A stretch of 64,000 nt of DNA from Nakamurella deserti. Its GTDB lineage: Bacteria; Actinomycetota; Actinomycetes; Mycobacteriales; Nakamurellaceae. The DNA lies in NCBI RefSeq assembly GCF_003260015.1, contig NZ_QCXS01000002.1, positions 62,001 to 126,000 of the forward strand. Reading direction: 5' to 3'. This document shows positions 38,833 to 47,575 of this stretch, piece by piece. The notes under the pieces are model-generated. The model saw nothing but the letters and a program-made list of their open reading frames with translations. It had not been told where the DNA came from and searched no databases. The stretch's first letter is position 1; every line of letters begins with the position of its first letter. The position numbers and the translations under genes were made by a program.

Positions 38833-40323
38833 ATGACGACTGACGAACTGTTCCCCGAGTCCACCGGACCGCAGGAGGCGACCGCGTCTCCGGTCCGTCC
38901 CGCGCCGGACACCGCCCGCCGCGCGGTCGCCGAGCACATCGGGGACACCCAGGGCGACCGCGACCTCTCGGACCGGGCGGCGCTGCGGCGGACCCGGGGT
39001 CTGTCCACCGAGCTCGAGGACATCACCGAGGTCGAGTACCGGCAGCTCCAGCTGGAACAGGTCGTGCTCGTCGGTGTCTGGGCCAACGGTTCGGCCGACG
39101 AGGCCGAGGAGTCCATGGAGGAGCTGGCCCGGCTCGCGGAGACGGCCGGGTCGGTCGTCCTCGACACGATGATCCAGCGGCGGGACCGTCCCGACGGGGC
39201 CACCTACCTCGGGTCCGGCAAGGTCAAGGAACTGCGCGAGATGGTCGACGGCAACGGCGCCGACACCGTGATCGTGGACGGTGAGCTCACGCCCAGCCAG
39301 CTGCGGCAGCTCGAGGAGCGGCTCAACATCAAGGTCGTGGACCGGACCGCCCTCATCCTGGACATCTTCGCCCAGCACGCCCGCTCCAAGGAGGGCAAGG
39401 CCCAGGTCGAGCTCGCCCAGCTCAACTACCTGGTGCCGCGACTGCGCGGCTGGGGAGCGGCGCTGTCCCGGCAGCGCGGTGGCCGGGTGGCCGCCGGTGC
39501 CGGTATCGGCTCCCGTGGTCCCGGTGAGACCAAGCTCGAGATCGACCGCCGGCGCATCCACAAGCGCATCGCCCAGCTCAAGCACGAGCTGTCGGCGATG
39601 CAGATCGTCCGGGAGACCAAGCGCTCGCAGCGCCGCGCCAACGCCGTCCCCGCGGTGGCGATCACCGGCTACACCAACGCGGGGAAGTCCAGCCTGCTGA
39701 ACGCGATCACCGACGCGGGGGTGCTGGTCGAGGACGCGCTGTTCGCCACCCTGGATCCGACCACCCGTAAACACCGCACCGCCGACGGCCGCGTCTACAC
39801 GCTGACCGACACCGTCGGGTTCGTCCGGCACCTGCCGCACGAGCTGGTCGAGTCGTTCCGGTCGACGCTGGAGGAGGTCGCCCACTCCGACCTGATCATG
39901 CATGTCATCGACGGTTCGGTGGAGCAGCCGGAGAATCAGGTGACCGCGGTGCGGGAGGTGCTCGAGTCGATCGACGCGGGCAAGGTCGCCGAGCTGCTGG
40001 TGGTGAACAAGGTCGACGCCGCCGACGAGGTGTCACTCGCGCGGCTGCGTCACCTGCTGCCGGACGCCGTGTTCGTGTCCGCGCACTCCGGCGCGGGGAT
40101 GGAGGCCCTCCGTGACCGGATCGCGTCTTTGCTGCCGGACCCGTCGGTGGTGATCGACGCGCTGGTGCCGTTCACCGAGGGTGCGCTGCTGGGCCGCGTG
40201 CACAGCGAGGGGACCGTGCTCGGGCAGGAGCACACCGAGTTCGGCACCCAGGTGCGGGCGAAGGTCCAGCCCGATCTGGCCGGTCGTCTCGAAGAGTTCA
40301 GCAACATCCCAGCTCACGCCTAG
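38833..40323 (+). CDS. hflX: Ribosome-associated GTPase HflX
   Basis: 496 aa. N-terminal HflX domain (about 70-265) with GVWANGSADEAEESMEELA, TYLGSGKVKEL and the glycine-rich GAGIGSRGPGETKLEIDRRR; the GTPase domain follows with G1 GYTNAGKSSLLN (279-290), G2/G3 TLDPTTRKH and DTVGFVRHLP, and G4 NKVD. Binds 50S subunits and splits or rescues stalled ribosomes. No Shine-Dalgarno is seen before ATG 38833; a TAGGTA sequence abuts it. Confidence 0.95.
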   Translation: MTTDELFPESTGPQEATASPVRPAPDTARRAVAEHIGDTQGDRDLSDRAALRRTRGLSTELEDITEVEYRQLQLEQVVLVGVWANGSADEAEESMEELARLAETAGSVVLDTMIQRRDRPDGATYLGSGKVKELREMVDGNGADTVIVDGELTPSQLRQLEERLNIKVVDRTALILDIFAQHARSKEGKAQVELAQLNYLVPRLRGWGAALSRQRGGRVAAGAGIGSRGPGETKLEIDRRRIHKRIAQLKHELSAMQIVRETKRSQRRANAVPAVAITGYTNAGKSSLLNAITDAGVLVEDALFATLDPTTRKHRTADGRVYTLTDTVGFVRHLPHELVESFRSTLEEVAHSDLIMHVIDGSVEQPENQVTAVREVLESIDAGKVAELLVVNKVDAADEVSLARLRHLLPDAVFVSAHSGAGMEALRDRIASLLPDPSVVIDALVPFTEGALLGRVHSEGTVLGQEHTEFGTQVRAKVQPDLAGRLEEFSNIPAHA

Positions 40324-40409
40324 CCGCACCAGTCCACGCGCCGGGTACCCTCGAATCACAGAAGTCAGTCGTGGCGCACTCGTGCCGCGAGTTCCTCGGG
40401 AGGTTCGCA

Positions 40410-40730
40410 GTGGGCGGTTTGCAGTGGTGGCACATCCTGATCGTGGTGATCGTGTTCCTCCTGCTGTTCGGCGGCAAGCGACTGCCCGAGGCCGCTCGTG
40501 GCCTGGGTCGTTCGATGCGGATCCTCAAGTCCGAGGTCGGCGCCATGAGCGAGGACAGCAAGAAGGAAGAAGACCCGGCGTACCGGGCTGACACGACCGT
40601 GGCGCAGCCGGCACCCATCACGCCGACGCCGTTGCCCCCGGCGTCGGTGCAGCCCATCCCGCCGGTGCAGCCGGTCAATCAGGCCCCGAAGATCACGGTC
40701 AACGGCCGGCCGATCGACCAGGCGAAGTAG
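40410..40730 (+). CDS. tatA: Twin-arginine translocase TatA-like subunit
   Basis: 106 aa from GTG 40410 (GGGAGG 7 nt upstream; an ATG at 40371 would add 13 residues before the TM). Short N-terminus GGLQWWH, one TM (HILIVVIVFLLLFGGKRLP) with the conserved FGxKRLPEAARGLG hinge and amphipathic helix, then a charged and Pro/Gln-rich tail. This is the TatA/E shape. tatC and tatB are not nearby, so it may be an additional TatA. Last gene before a bidirectional terminator. Confidence 0.88.
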   Translation: MGGLQWWHILIVVIVFLLLFGGKRLPEAARGLGRSMRILKSEVGAMSEDSKKEEDPAYRADTTVAQPAPITPTPLPPASVQPIPPVQPVNQAPKITVNGRPIDQAK

Positions 40731-40756
40731 CACCCGGTCGCCCTGCGGGCGACGAC

Positions 40757-40805
40757 ACGGCGACGGCCGGAGCGGATCCACGGGATCTGCTCCGGCCGTC
40801 GCCGT
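40757..40805. terminator. Bidirectional terminator between tatA and lexA
   Basis: A perfect 17-bp stem (40757-40773 with 40789-40805) with a further GATCC/GGATC pairing in the loop. It sits between convergent genes, 27 nt after tatA and about 70 nt after lexA. Confidence 0.8.
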
Positions 40806-40873
40806 ATGTCGGGGCCGGTCACGCCGCGAGTCACGATCGGATGCGCCGGTCCGGCGCACCCACCGTCGACCGC

Positions 40874-41689
40874 TCAGACCTTGCGGAGCACCGCCACGAC
40901 CTTGCCGAGCACCGTGGCGTCATCGCCCGGGATCGGGTCGAACGCGGGGTTGTGCGGCATCAGCCAGACATGGCCGTCCTTGCGGCGGTAGGTCTTGACC
41001 GTCGCCTCGCCGTCGATCATGGCCGCGATGATGTCGCCGTTGTCGGCTGCGGGTTGCTGTCGGATGACGACCCAGTCACCGTCGGCGATGGCCGCCTCGA
41101 TCATCGACTCGCCGACCACCTTGAGCAGGAAGAGGGTGCCCTCGCCGACGAGCTCGCGGGGAAGCGGGAACACGTCCTCGATGGCCTCCTCGGCCAGGAT
41201 CGGCCCACCCGCGGCGATACGGCCGACGACCGGCACGTACTGCGGGCTGGGCCGGTTCTGCCACTCCTCGGTGGTCTCCTCGACCGGACGGATGTCCACC
41301 GCGCGGGGACGGTTGGCGTCCTTGCGCAGGAGTCCCTTGCGCTCCAACGCGTTCAACTGGTGGGCGACCGAGGAGGGGGATTTCAGGCCCACCGCCTCGC
41401 CGATCTCGCGGACACTGGGCGGATAGCCGCGCTTGGCGACGGACTCGCGGATGTAGCGCAGCACCTTGCGTTGGCGCGGCGTCAGGACGACCGGCGCGCC
41501 GGCGTCGTCCGTGCCGTCCACGCCGTCCGCACCGTCGGTCAGGTCGGCGAGGGAGTCGGCAGCCGGGTCGAGGACGTCGGGGACGACGACCGGCGCGGCC
41601 GCCGGTGCACCGGGCACGATCGTCGCGACGACGGGATCGTCGGCGCCGTCGCCGGGACGGGTTCTCACTGCCATCTCTGCTCCACTCAT
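40874..41689 (-). CDS. lexA: SOS repressor LexA
   Basis: 271 aa from ATG 41689, preceded by AGGAGG at 7 nt. An unusually long Ala/Asp-rich N-terminal extension (about 65 residues) precedes the winged-helix domain ([43 protein letters not shown]). The self-cleavage site is Ala160-Gly161 in [10 protein letters not shown]; the catalytic Ser195 (GESMIEAAI) and Lys232 (VKTYRR) are present. Represses DNA-damage genes until RecA triggers cleavage. A good SOS box lies 115 bp upstream, so it is autoregulated. Confidence 0.95.
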   Translation of the reverse strand: MSGAEMAVRTRPGDGADDPVVATIVPGAPAAAPVVVPDVLDPAADSLADLTDGADGVDGTDDAGAPVVLTPRQRKVLRYIRESVAKRGYPPSVREIGEAVGLKSPSSVAHQLNALERKGLLRKDANRPRAVDIRPVEETTEEWQNRPSPQYVPVVGRIAAGGPILAEEAIEDVFPLPRELVGEGTLFLLKVVGESMIEAAIADGDWVVIRQQPAADNGDIIAAMIDGEATVKTYRRKDGHVWLMPHNPAFDPIPGDDATVLGKVVAVLRKV

Positions 41690-41803
41690 CTCCGGGCCTC
41701 CTGCCGCCGGGTCGGCGGCCTGGGAACCCACCGTTCCCGCAGGTCGGACCACCGTCACCGGTCGTCCACCGGAGCACCAGAGTACGGCGGTGGAGGTCAC
41801 GAT

Positions 41804-41819
41804 TCAAACATCCGTTCGA
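41804..41819 (-). promoter_or_regulatory. SOS box of lexA
   Basis: TCAAACATCCGTTCGA matches TCGAAC-N4-GTTCGA at 11 of 12 positions. A minus-strand TACTCT at 41779-41784 is a plausible -10 element just downstream. Confidence 0.8.
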
Positions 41820-41882
41820 TCGACACGCCGCGTTCTCTTCACACTGTCGGTGCCCGCGTGTACAAATCGAGCAGACGTTCGA

Positions 41883-41898
41883 TAGAACGTCCGTTCGG
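41883..41898 (+). promoter_or_regulatory. SOS box of the divergent LysM gene
   Basis: TAGAACGTCCGTTCGG matches the consensus at 10 of 12 positions, 79 bp from the lexA box and about 90 bp before the LysM start. It predicts that both divergent genes belong to the LexA regulon. Confidence 0.7.
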
Positions 41899-41985
41899 AA
41901 TGGCAGGGGCCCCGGAGACGTTGAACGGGGTGGGCCCGGCGCGTTCCGGGCGCCGGACGAGTTCTCTCACGAACGGACCGCGAAG

Positions 41986-42729
41986 ATGACGACGACGACG
42001 ATGAACCGCAGTGCCCGCACCGATCGCACGACGACGTCGACGGAGGTGACGGCCGCCGCCGGCCCGCGCGCCGGTGGCGACGCCCGTGCGGGCCGCGCCG
42101 GTCGCACCGCCGGTGGGGCGGCGCGATCGTGGGCGCCCGTGTGGGTCCGTCCGGTCGGCGCGGTGCCGGCGGTGTTCCGCCGCGCGGTCGTGCCGCCCAC
42201 CTCTCCCGACGGGGCGGCCACGCCCGTCCGGCTGGACGAGGCCACGCGCCGCCTGCTGCGGGTGCCGTCCCTGGTCGCCGAGACCGCACAGCGGCTCGGC
42301 AGCCGCGCCTCCGACGCCGCGGGTGCGCCGGAGCGGGTCATCCGCCGGCGGCCACGTCGGGTCCACACCCGTCGGCCGGCCTCGGGTCTGCTGCGGGTCA
42401 CGCCGGCCCTCGGTGCCGGTGGCGGCTGTGACGCGGCACCCCGGCGGTCGACGGTTCCGTCCTACCGGATGAGCCGCGCCGCGCGGTTGTCCCTGACGAT
42501 CACGGTCGTCGCCGCCGTCGTGGTGATGGCGGCCAACGCGATGCTGTCCTCGGGTCCGACCACCACCACCCAGATCACCGTGACCGCGGGTGACACGCTG
42601 TGGTCCATCGCCCAGGACGCCGCACCGGACGACGAGGTGTGGTCGGTCATCGACGAGATCTCCGCCCTCAACGGCCTGACCGGTACCGATGTCGTGCCCG
42701 GACAGGTGCTGACCGTCCCGGTCGGCTGA
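41986..42729 (+). CDS. SOS-linked LysM-domain membrane protein (Rv2719c/ChiZ position)
   Basis: 247 aa from ATG 41986. A Thr/Arg-rich cytoplasmic N-terminus of about 165 residues, one TM (about 168-186, [18 protein letters not shown]) and a C-terminal LysM domain ([14 protein letters not shown] and [15 protein letters not shown]) facing the cell wall. Mycobacterial Rv2719c and corynebacterial DivS, both next to lexA, are SOS-induced division inhibitors; the context suggests the same job here. A 29-codon ORF at 41900-41989 ends in an ATGA overlap with this start and may couple translation. Confidence 0.8.
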   Translation: MTTTTMNRSARTDRTTTSTEVTAAAGPRAGGDARAGRAGRTAGGAARSWAPVWVRPVGAVPAVFRRAVVPPTSPDGAATPVRLDEATRRLLRVPSLVAETAQRLGSRASDAAGAPERVIRRRPRRVHTRRPASGLLRVTPALGAGGGCDAAPRRSTVPSYRMSRAARLSLTITVVAAVVVMAANAMLSSGPTTTTQITVTAGDTLWSIAQDAAPDDEVWSVIDEISALNGLTGTDVVPGQVLTVPVG

Positions 42730-42866
42730 CCGCACCCTGCCGCCCGGTGCGTGTGCTCCGCTCCCCGTTCACCGGAGCCGTCCGGAGCCCCGGCGCGACC
42801 GCCACCCGTAAACTGGCTGCGGCCCGGATGGACGGCAGGAACGAGGACGAAGGTGGCGACCGGATC

Positions 42867-43430
42867 GTGAGGTGCCCCTTCTGCCGTTTCCCCGACTCCC
42901 GGGTCATCGAGTCCCGCGAAGTGGACGACGGCGCGGCCATCCGCCGCCGCCGGTCCTGCCCGGAGTGCTCGAAGCGTTTCACCACGGTGGAGGAAGCCGT
43001 GCTGGCCGTCGTCAAGCGCAGCGGCGTCACCGAGCCTTTCTCGAGGGCCAAGGTCATGGTCGGCGTCCGACGGGCCTGCCAGGGACGTCCGGTCGACGAG
43101 GACGCTCTCGCGTTGCTCTCCCAGCAGGTCGAGGAGGAGATCCGCGCCAAGGGCACTGCGGAGGTCACCAGCCACGAGGTCGGCATGGCCATCCTGGGGC
43201 CCCTGCGTCAGCTCGACGAGGTGGCCTACCTCCGGTTCGCCTCGGTGTACCGCTCCTTCCAGTCCGTCGACGACTTCGCCAGTGAGATCTTCCGGCTGCG
43301 CGCCGATCGCCCGGCAGCCGATGCGGCCGCCGGGGCGCCGGACGGCCAGGCGTCACCCGAGGGCCCATCGGACGAGACGTCCCGCTCCGCCGCCCGCATC
43401 GCCGGCGGCGACGAAGCCGCTCTGTTCTGA
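42867..43430 (+). CDS. nrdR: Transcriptional repressor NrdR
   Basis: 187 aa from GTG 42867. N-terminal zinc ribbon with Cys3, Cys6, Cys31 and Cys34 (CPFC and CPEC), then an ATP-cone domain ([37 protein letters not shown]). Represses ribonucleotide reductase genes in response to dNTP/ATP. The C-terminal 35 residues are an extra Ala/Ser-rich tail. A TAAACT -10 element lies about 50 nt upstream. Conserved after lexA in actinobacteria. Confidence 0.95.
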   Translation: MRCPFCRFPDSRVIESREVDDGAAIRRRRSCPECSKRFTTVEEAVLAVVKRSGVTEPFSRAKVMVGVRRACQGRPVDEDALALLSQQVEEEIRAKGTAEVTSHEVGMAILGPLRQLDEVAYLRFASVYRSFQSVDDFASEIFRLRADRPAADAAAGAPDGQASPEGPSDETSRSAARIAGGDEAALF

Positions 43431-43508
43431 CCCGGTTCCCGGTGCACCGGGCAGCCGCACGTCCTGACCCCCGGGCCCGGGTCGGCGGGCGGTGTCGGTG
43501 CCCGGCGG

Positions 43509-43514
43509 TACCGT
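43509..43514 (+). promoter_or_regulatory. Leaderless -10 element TACCGT of the DUF885 gene
   Basis: TACCGT followed by 6 nt and the ATG at 43521. Confidence 0.55.
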
Positions 43515-43520
43515 GCGCGC

Positions 43521-45185
43521 ATGGCCTCCGTCACCGAGATCTCCGATCACTACGTCCGTCAACTGGCCGCACTCAGCCCGATCACCGCCACCTACATCGG
43601 CCGGCCCGGTTTCGAGGGGGTGCTGGACGACCTCTCGCCGGCCGGTGTGGCCCGGAAGAACGATCTCGACCGGGACACCCTGGCGCAGCTCGCCGCCGCC
43701 ACCCCCCGCTCGGCCGACGAGATCGTCGCCCTGCAGGTCATCACCGAGCGACTGGAGCTCGCTGTCGAGACCTTCGAGGCGGGCTACACCCATGCCTCGC
43801 TCAACGTCATCGAGAGCCCGCTGCAGAACGTCCGGATGGTCTTCGACCTGATGGCGACGGACAGCGATGACGCGTGGGAACTCATCGCCCGCCGGATGGC
43901 CGCGGTGCCGGCGGCGCTGACCGGGTACCGCGAGAGCCTCGAGGTGGCCGCCGGCCGCGGGCTGGTGTCGGCCCGCCGTCAGGTCGAGAAGTGCGCGACA
44001 CAGTGCCGCAACTACGCCGGGGACGAGAAGGGCGGCGGATTCTTCGCTGGCCTGGCCGAGACTTCCGGCAGGACCGGCGCGCTCAAGGAGCGGTTGTCCG
44101 CGGCGGCCACCGACGCCGATCGGGCGTACGCGGACCTGGGCTCGTTCCTGTTGACCTCGTTGCTGCCGCAGGCACCGGTCCGCGACGCCGTCGGTGAGCG
44201 GCGGTACCGCCTGGCCATCCGTGACTTCGCCGGCGCCGAGCTCGACCTCGCGGCGACCTACGCCTGGGGCTGGCAGGAGTTCTTGGCCATCGAGCGGGAA
44301 CTGGTCGAGGTGGCGGCGCGGATCACCGGCGGCGGTGGCCCGGCCGCGGCGGCGGCGGCTCTCGACTCCGATCCCGATCGGCAGCTGCACGGGACGGAGG
44401 CGCTGCGCGACTGGATGCAGCGCGTTTCCGACGAGGCCGTCACGGAGCTGGGCCGGGAGCATTTCGACGTGCCCGACGCGATCCGGGTGCTCGAGTGCCG
44501 CATCGCGCCGCCCGGCGGCACCACCGGCGCCTACTACACCGGACCCAGCGACGATCTGTCCCGTCCGGGCCGGATGTGGTTCGCCGTCGAGCCCGGGCGC
44601 GAGGTTTTCCACCCCTGGCGCGAGACGACGGTGATCTACCACGAGGGTGTGCCCGGCCACCATCTGCAGATCGCCACCCAGGTGTTCCAACGCGAGCACC
44701 TCAACGACTTCCAGCGGCTCCTCGGTGGAACCAGCGGACACGCCGAGGGCTGGGCGCTCTACGCCGAACGTCTGGTCCGCGAGCTGGGCTACCTCGACGA
44801 TGCGGCTCTGCTCGGGATGCTCAACGACCAGCTGTTCCGGGCGGCGCGGGTCGTGCTGGACATCGGCATGCACCTGGAGTCGGAGATCCCGCCGGGGACC
44901 GGCTTCCACGAAGGCGAACGGTGGACCCCGGAGCTCGGTCTGGAATTCCTCCTCAGCCGCACCCTGACCGAGCCTCGGCTGGCCGCAGACGAGATCGACC
45001 GCTACCTCGGCTGGCCCGGGCAGGCACCTTCGTACAAGGTCGGCGAGCGGGTGTGGCTCAAGGCCCGGGAGGCGGCGCGGGCCCGCCACGGGGATGCGTT
45101 CGATCTCCGGGCGTTCCACACGGCTGCCCTCAACCTGGGCGGGATGGGTCTCGACCCGTTGCGCACGCTGCTCGACCGACTCTGA
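43521..45185 (+). CDS. DUF885 family metallopeptidase-like protein
   Basis: 554 aa, the usual length for DUF885. The zinc-site region is YHEGVPGHHLQ (His374 to His381), a variant HExxxHH arrangement, followed by SGHAEGWALYAERL with the probable third ligand Glu. The rest is helical. Probably a cytosolic carboxypeptidase- or oligopeptidase-like enzyme; no signal peptide is seen. Substrate unknown. Convergent with the GNAT gene. Confidence 0.85.
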   Translation: MASVTEISDHYVRQLAALSPITATYIGRPGFEGVLDDLSPAGVARKNDLDRDTLAQLAAATPRSADEIVALQVITERLELAVETFEAGYTHASLNVIESPLQNVRMVFDLMATDSDDAWELIARRMAAVPAALTGYRESLEVAAGRGLVSARRQVEKCATQCRNYAGDEKGGGFFAGLAETSGRTGALKERLSAAATDADRAYADLGSFLLTSLLPQAPVRDAVGERRYRLAIRDFAGAELDLAATYAWGWQEFLAIERELVEVAARITGGGGPAAAAAALDSDPDRQLHGTEALRDWMQRVSDEAVTELGREHFDVPDAIRVLECRIAPPGGTTGAYYTGPSDDLSRPGRMWFAVEPGREVFHPWRETTVIYHEGVPGHHLQIATQVFQREHLNDFQRLLGGTSGHAEGWALYAERLVRELGYLDDAALLGMLNDQLFRAARVVLDIGMHLESEIPPGTGFHEGERWTPELGLEFLLSRTLTEPRLAADEIDRYLGWPGQAPSYKVGERVWLKAREAARARHGDAFDLRAFHTAALNLGGMGLDPLRTLLDRL

Positions 45186-45224
45186 GCACGACTGGCTCTG
45201 GCTCTGGCTCGGCTCGGGCCTTGG

Positions 45225-45430
45225 TCCGGCACGCCCCGGCTGTGGCGTCTCGGCTCGGCCGATGATGCCGGTGTCGTCCATCGGCGGCACGTGCCGGGGA
45301 TGGCAACAGGTGCCTTGGGATGGTGGCGGGCCGGGTGTTTCGGCTCGGCCGGTGATGCCGGTGATGCCGGTGTTGTCCGGGGTAGCGGGTGCCCGGGGAC
45401 GGTGGCGGGCCGGCTCAGCCGCTGATGCCG
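45225..45430. repeat. Repeats made from the 3' end of the GNAT gene
   Basis: CGGCTCRGCCGNTGATGCCGG occurs at 45251, 45341 and, at the gene end, 45411 (periods 90 and 70). Translated in the gene's direction, the copies read PMDDTGIIGRAE and PDNTGITG, against the real C-terminus PLDDAGISG-stop. The stop TGA of the gene is CGA in both outer copies. An irregular TCTGGC stretch lies between the DUF885 stop and the first copy. Confidence 0.8.
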
Positions 45431-45990
45431 GCGTCGTCCAGCGGCAGCAGGCGACCGAGGATGGCGAAGGGCCGGGCGTCCCCGGCGAAGTGGTGATGGC
45501 GCAACACGTCGACGAAGCCGAGACGACGGTAGAGCCGCCAAGCGCGGTTCTCGCCCTCGGGAGTCGACAGCAGCACCGCGTCCTCCTCGGCGGTGGCCAG
45601 CATTCCACGCAGCATCCGTTCGCCCAGACCCGCGCCCTGCCAGTCCGGGCGGACGTGCAGCTCGGTCAGCTCCCGGTAGGACGCCATCCAGTACCGGACC
45701 TGCGCGTCGGTCATGCCCCGCCGGACCTCGCTGTTCCACCACTGGTGGCCGCCGCCGGTGTAGCCGTAGCAGAGTCCGATCACCGCGTCGTCCTCGTCGA
45801 GGGCCACGACGCAGCTGAACCCCGGTCGCCGGCTGTGTTCGATCCACGTTGGCCGGCGGTGCTCGACGGACATGTCCGGGTAGCGCATCGCGGCGATGTA
45901 GACGCGGAGCAACTCGTCCACCCGCTGCTGGAAATCATTCACCGAGTAGGCCCGCAGGGTGAAGCGCCGGGGCGTCTGGTCGGTCGTCAC
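45415..45990 (-). CDS. GNAT family N-acetyltransferase
   Basis: 191 aa from GTG 45990; the open frame extends 55 codons upstream but that part is Arg/Pro-rich. Acetyl-CoA binding motif A is LHVRPDWQGAGLGERMLRGM, preceded by the DAVIGLCYGYTGGG strand and followed by AWRLYRRLGFVDV. Transfers an acetyl group to an unknown amine. The 3' end is duplicated in the downstream array. No partner gene. Confidence 0.88.
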   Translation of the reverse strand: MTTDQTPRRFTLRAYSVNDFQQRVDELLRVYIAAMRYPDMSVEHRRPTWIEHSRRPGFSCVVALDEDDAVIGLCYGYTGGGHQWWNSEVRRGMTDAQVRYWMASYRELTELHVRPDWQGAGLGERMLRGMLATAEEDAVLLSTPEGENRAWRLYRRLGFVDVLRHHHFAGDARPFAILGRLLPLDDAGISG

Positions 45991-46337
45991 CGGACGGCCC
46001 GACGGTACGGGCGCGGCGGGTCGTTCGGCGCGCCTCCGCAAGCGTCCGGTCCCGCCGGACCTCGGCGACCCGTGGGTGCGGCCCGGTGACCCGGGAACGT
46101 TCTGAGGTCGTCCGACACCCGTCCATCTCATCACGGCCCGGCGTCCTGTCGTCACCGGCCGGGGACGGCCGTCCGGCCGGCATGCCGGCGGGGCCTCACG
46201 AGGGTCTGTCGCGCAGGTCTCGCACCCATCCGGAATGGCCCCCGGTACGGGTTCGTTTCAACTGACAGATGTCACTGTCGGTGGTGCCGGGTAGCGTCGT
46301 ACGTGCGTTCGACGGACAGAGGAAAGGGCTGATCAGG

Positions 46338-46826
46338 ATGACCATATCGATGGCTTTCCCGGTGGCGGACGGCGGCGTGGAGCCGGCTGTTCTGCGTCCC
46401 GTGGCGGGACCGCGGCGGCCTGCGGCCCGCCGGTCCGCGCCGGTCGCCGCGCCCCGCTCGGCGGGGGTGCGGGAGATGCTCGCCGATGCGCACCGCTGCC
46501 TCGACCGGGCGATGGCCTCCACGGACCTGGCCGACCGCTACGCGGCCGCGCACCTCGGGGCACTGCGTGGAGCGTCGGCGGTCCTGGCGACGCTGCCGCG
46601 ACCGGTCTCGCGGACCGTGCGCAACGCCAGCGCCTGGGTGCAGCTGGAGCGGTTGGCGCCCGAGTACGGGTCCTGGGCGGCGTTCTTCGCCGCCGGGTCC
46701 AGCAAGCGCAAGGCGGCCGAGGCGGGGATGACGCGGTTGATCAGCCCGGCCGAGACCGACGATCTCATCCGGCAGACGGGCCAGTTCCTGGCGTTGATCG
46801 ACGAATCGCTGCTGATGGCCGCCTGA
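46338..46826 (+). CDS. SAV_6107 family HEPN domain protein
   Basis: 162 aa from ATG 46338, with GGAAAGGG about 10 nt upstream; the frame is open from 46269. An Arg/Pro/Ala-rich start, then a helical bundle: MLADAHRCLDRAMASTDLADRYAAAHLGALRGASAVL, WVQLERLAPEYGSWAAFFAAG and LIRQTGQFLALIDESL. The family sits beside dinB in many actinobacteria, as here. HEPN proteins are often RNases, but the canonical RxxxxH motif is not clear. Its stop codon begins a 23-bp repeat array. Confidence 0.82.
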   Translation: MTISMAFPVADGGVEPAVLRPVAGPRRPAARRSAPVAAPRSAGVREMLADAHRCLDRAMASTDLADRYAAAHLGALRGASAVLATLPRPVSRTVRNASAWVQLERLAPEYGSWAAFFAAGSSKRKAAEAGMTRLISPAETDDLIRQTGQFLALIDESLLMAA

Positions 46827-46934
46827 CCTCCGGTTCGGCGCGACCTCCGGTTGGGCGCGATACCGACCTCCGGTTCGGCGCGATACCGACCTCCGGTTCG
46901 GCGCGATACCGACCTCCGGTTCGGCGCGATACCG
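46827..46934. repeat. Five tandem 23-bp repeats directly after the HEPN gene
   Basis: CCTCCGGTTSGGCGCGA starts at 46827, 46844, 46867, 46890 and 46913; the last four are 23 bp apart, the first unit is short by 6 bp. The array starts at the base after the TGA. Later copies are nearly identical, suggesting recent expansion. Confidence 0.9.
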
Positions 46935-47575
46935 GTGACGGGCGCGGGGGAGGGATGGGCCGAGTGAAGCCGTGGCTGGATCTGAGCGAACGGTCGTCGG
47001 TGCCAATCAGAGCCGTGTCAATGAACGGCCGGTCCGAGGGGACGGCCGTCGGTACCTGCCGGAGCCGTGCCGGGAAGGCGTGGCCGGGCCGGGAAGTCCT
47101 GTCGTTCGGTGCCTTCCTGCCCGGGGGGATGACCCCGGACCATCTCACCCAGCCGCCCGACGCCACTGCGGAGGTGGCTGCTGTGGGCTGCCGCCGCCAA
47201 GCACCTCTGTGAGCCGTCGCGGGCAGGGGTTCGAGGGGGGCGTCGCGTGGGTCTGCAGTTCAGGCCCTTAACGAGCGTGAACACCCGCGAAGCGGGGCCG
47301 CCGATGCCACACCCGGCACCACGGACGCCGTGCCGCCCCGCACTCGAGCGAGGCCGCAGTGGTCACCAGCACAGGCCCCCTACTTTCCGGATACGTTCGT
47401 ACCGTGGGGCTGTCGGGCGCGAGGCCGGCTCGTACCCGGCAGGTTCGGCCATCGGTGTCGAAGGGCCGATGATCGTCCCGCCGATAGTGCGGTGCGGTGC
47501 CGTCACCCCGGGTCCGTCACATCCGGGCTCACACCGGCACAGCACACCGGCACAGCACACGGAAGGGACGCGGTC
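46935..47575. other. Gap between HEPN repeats and dinB, no gene recognised
   Basis: About 640 bp without a convincing coding frame on either strand. TACCGT near 47398 may be part of a dinB promoter. I looked for an SOS box here and saw none. A decayed gene cannot be excluded. Confidence 0.45.

Noticed and set aside
43353-45608. 751-codon minus-strand frame across DUF885 and the GNAT end
   Set aside because: Shadow of DUF885; useful only because it shows the GNAT C-terminal peptide copies in the repeats.
46827-46934. CRISPR-like 23-bp repeats
   Set aside because: Units are directly joined head to tail with no spacers.
47215-47290. Possible tRNA or integrase-site remnant (a GGGGTTCGAGGGG stretch)
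   Set aside because: No cloverleaf can be built and no recombinase gene is nearby.
47330-47575. 82-residue N-terminal extension of DinB
   Set aside because: No conserved content, Arg/Pro-rich, and a good ribosome-binding site precedes GTG 47576.
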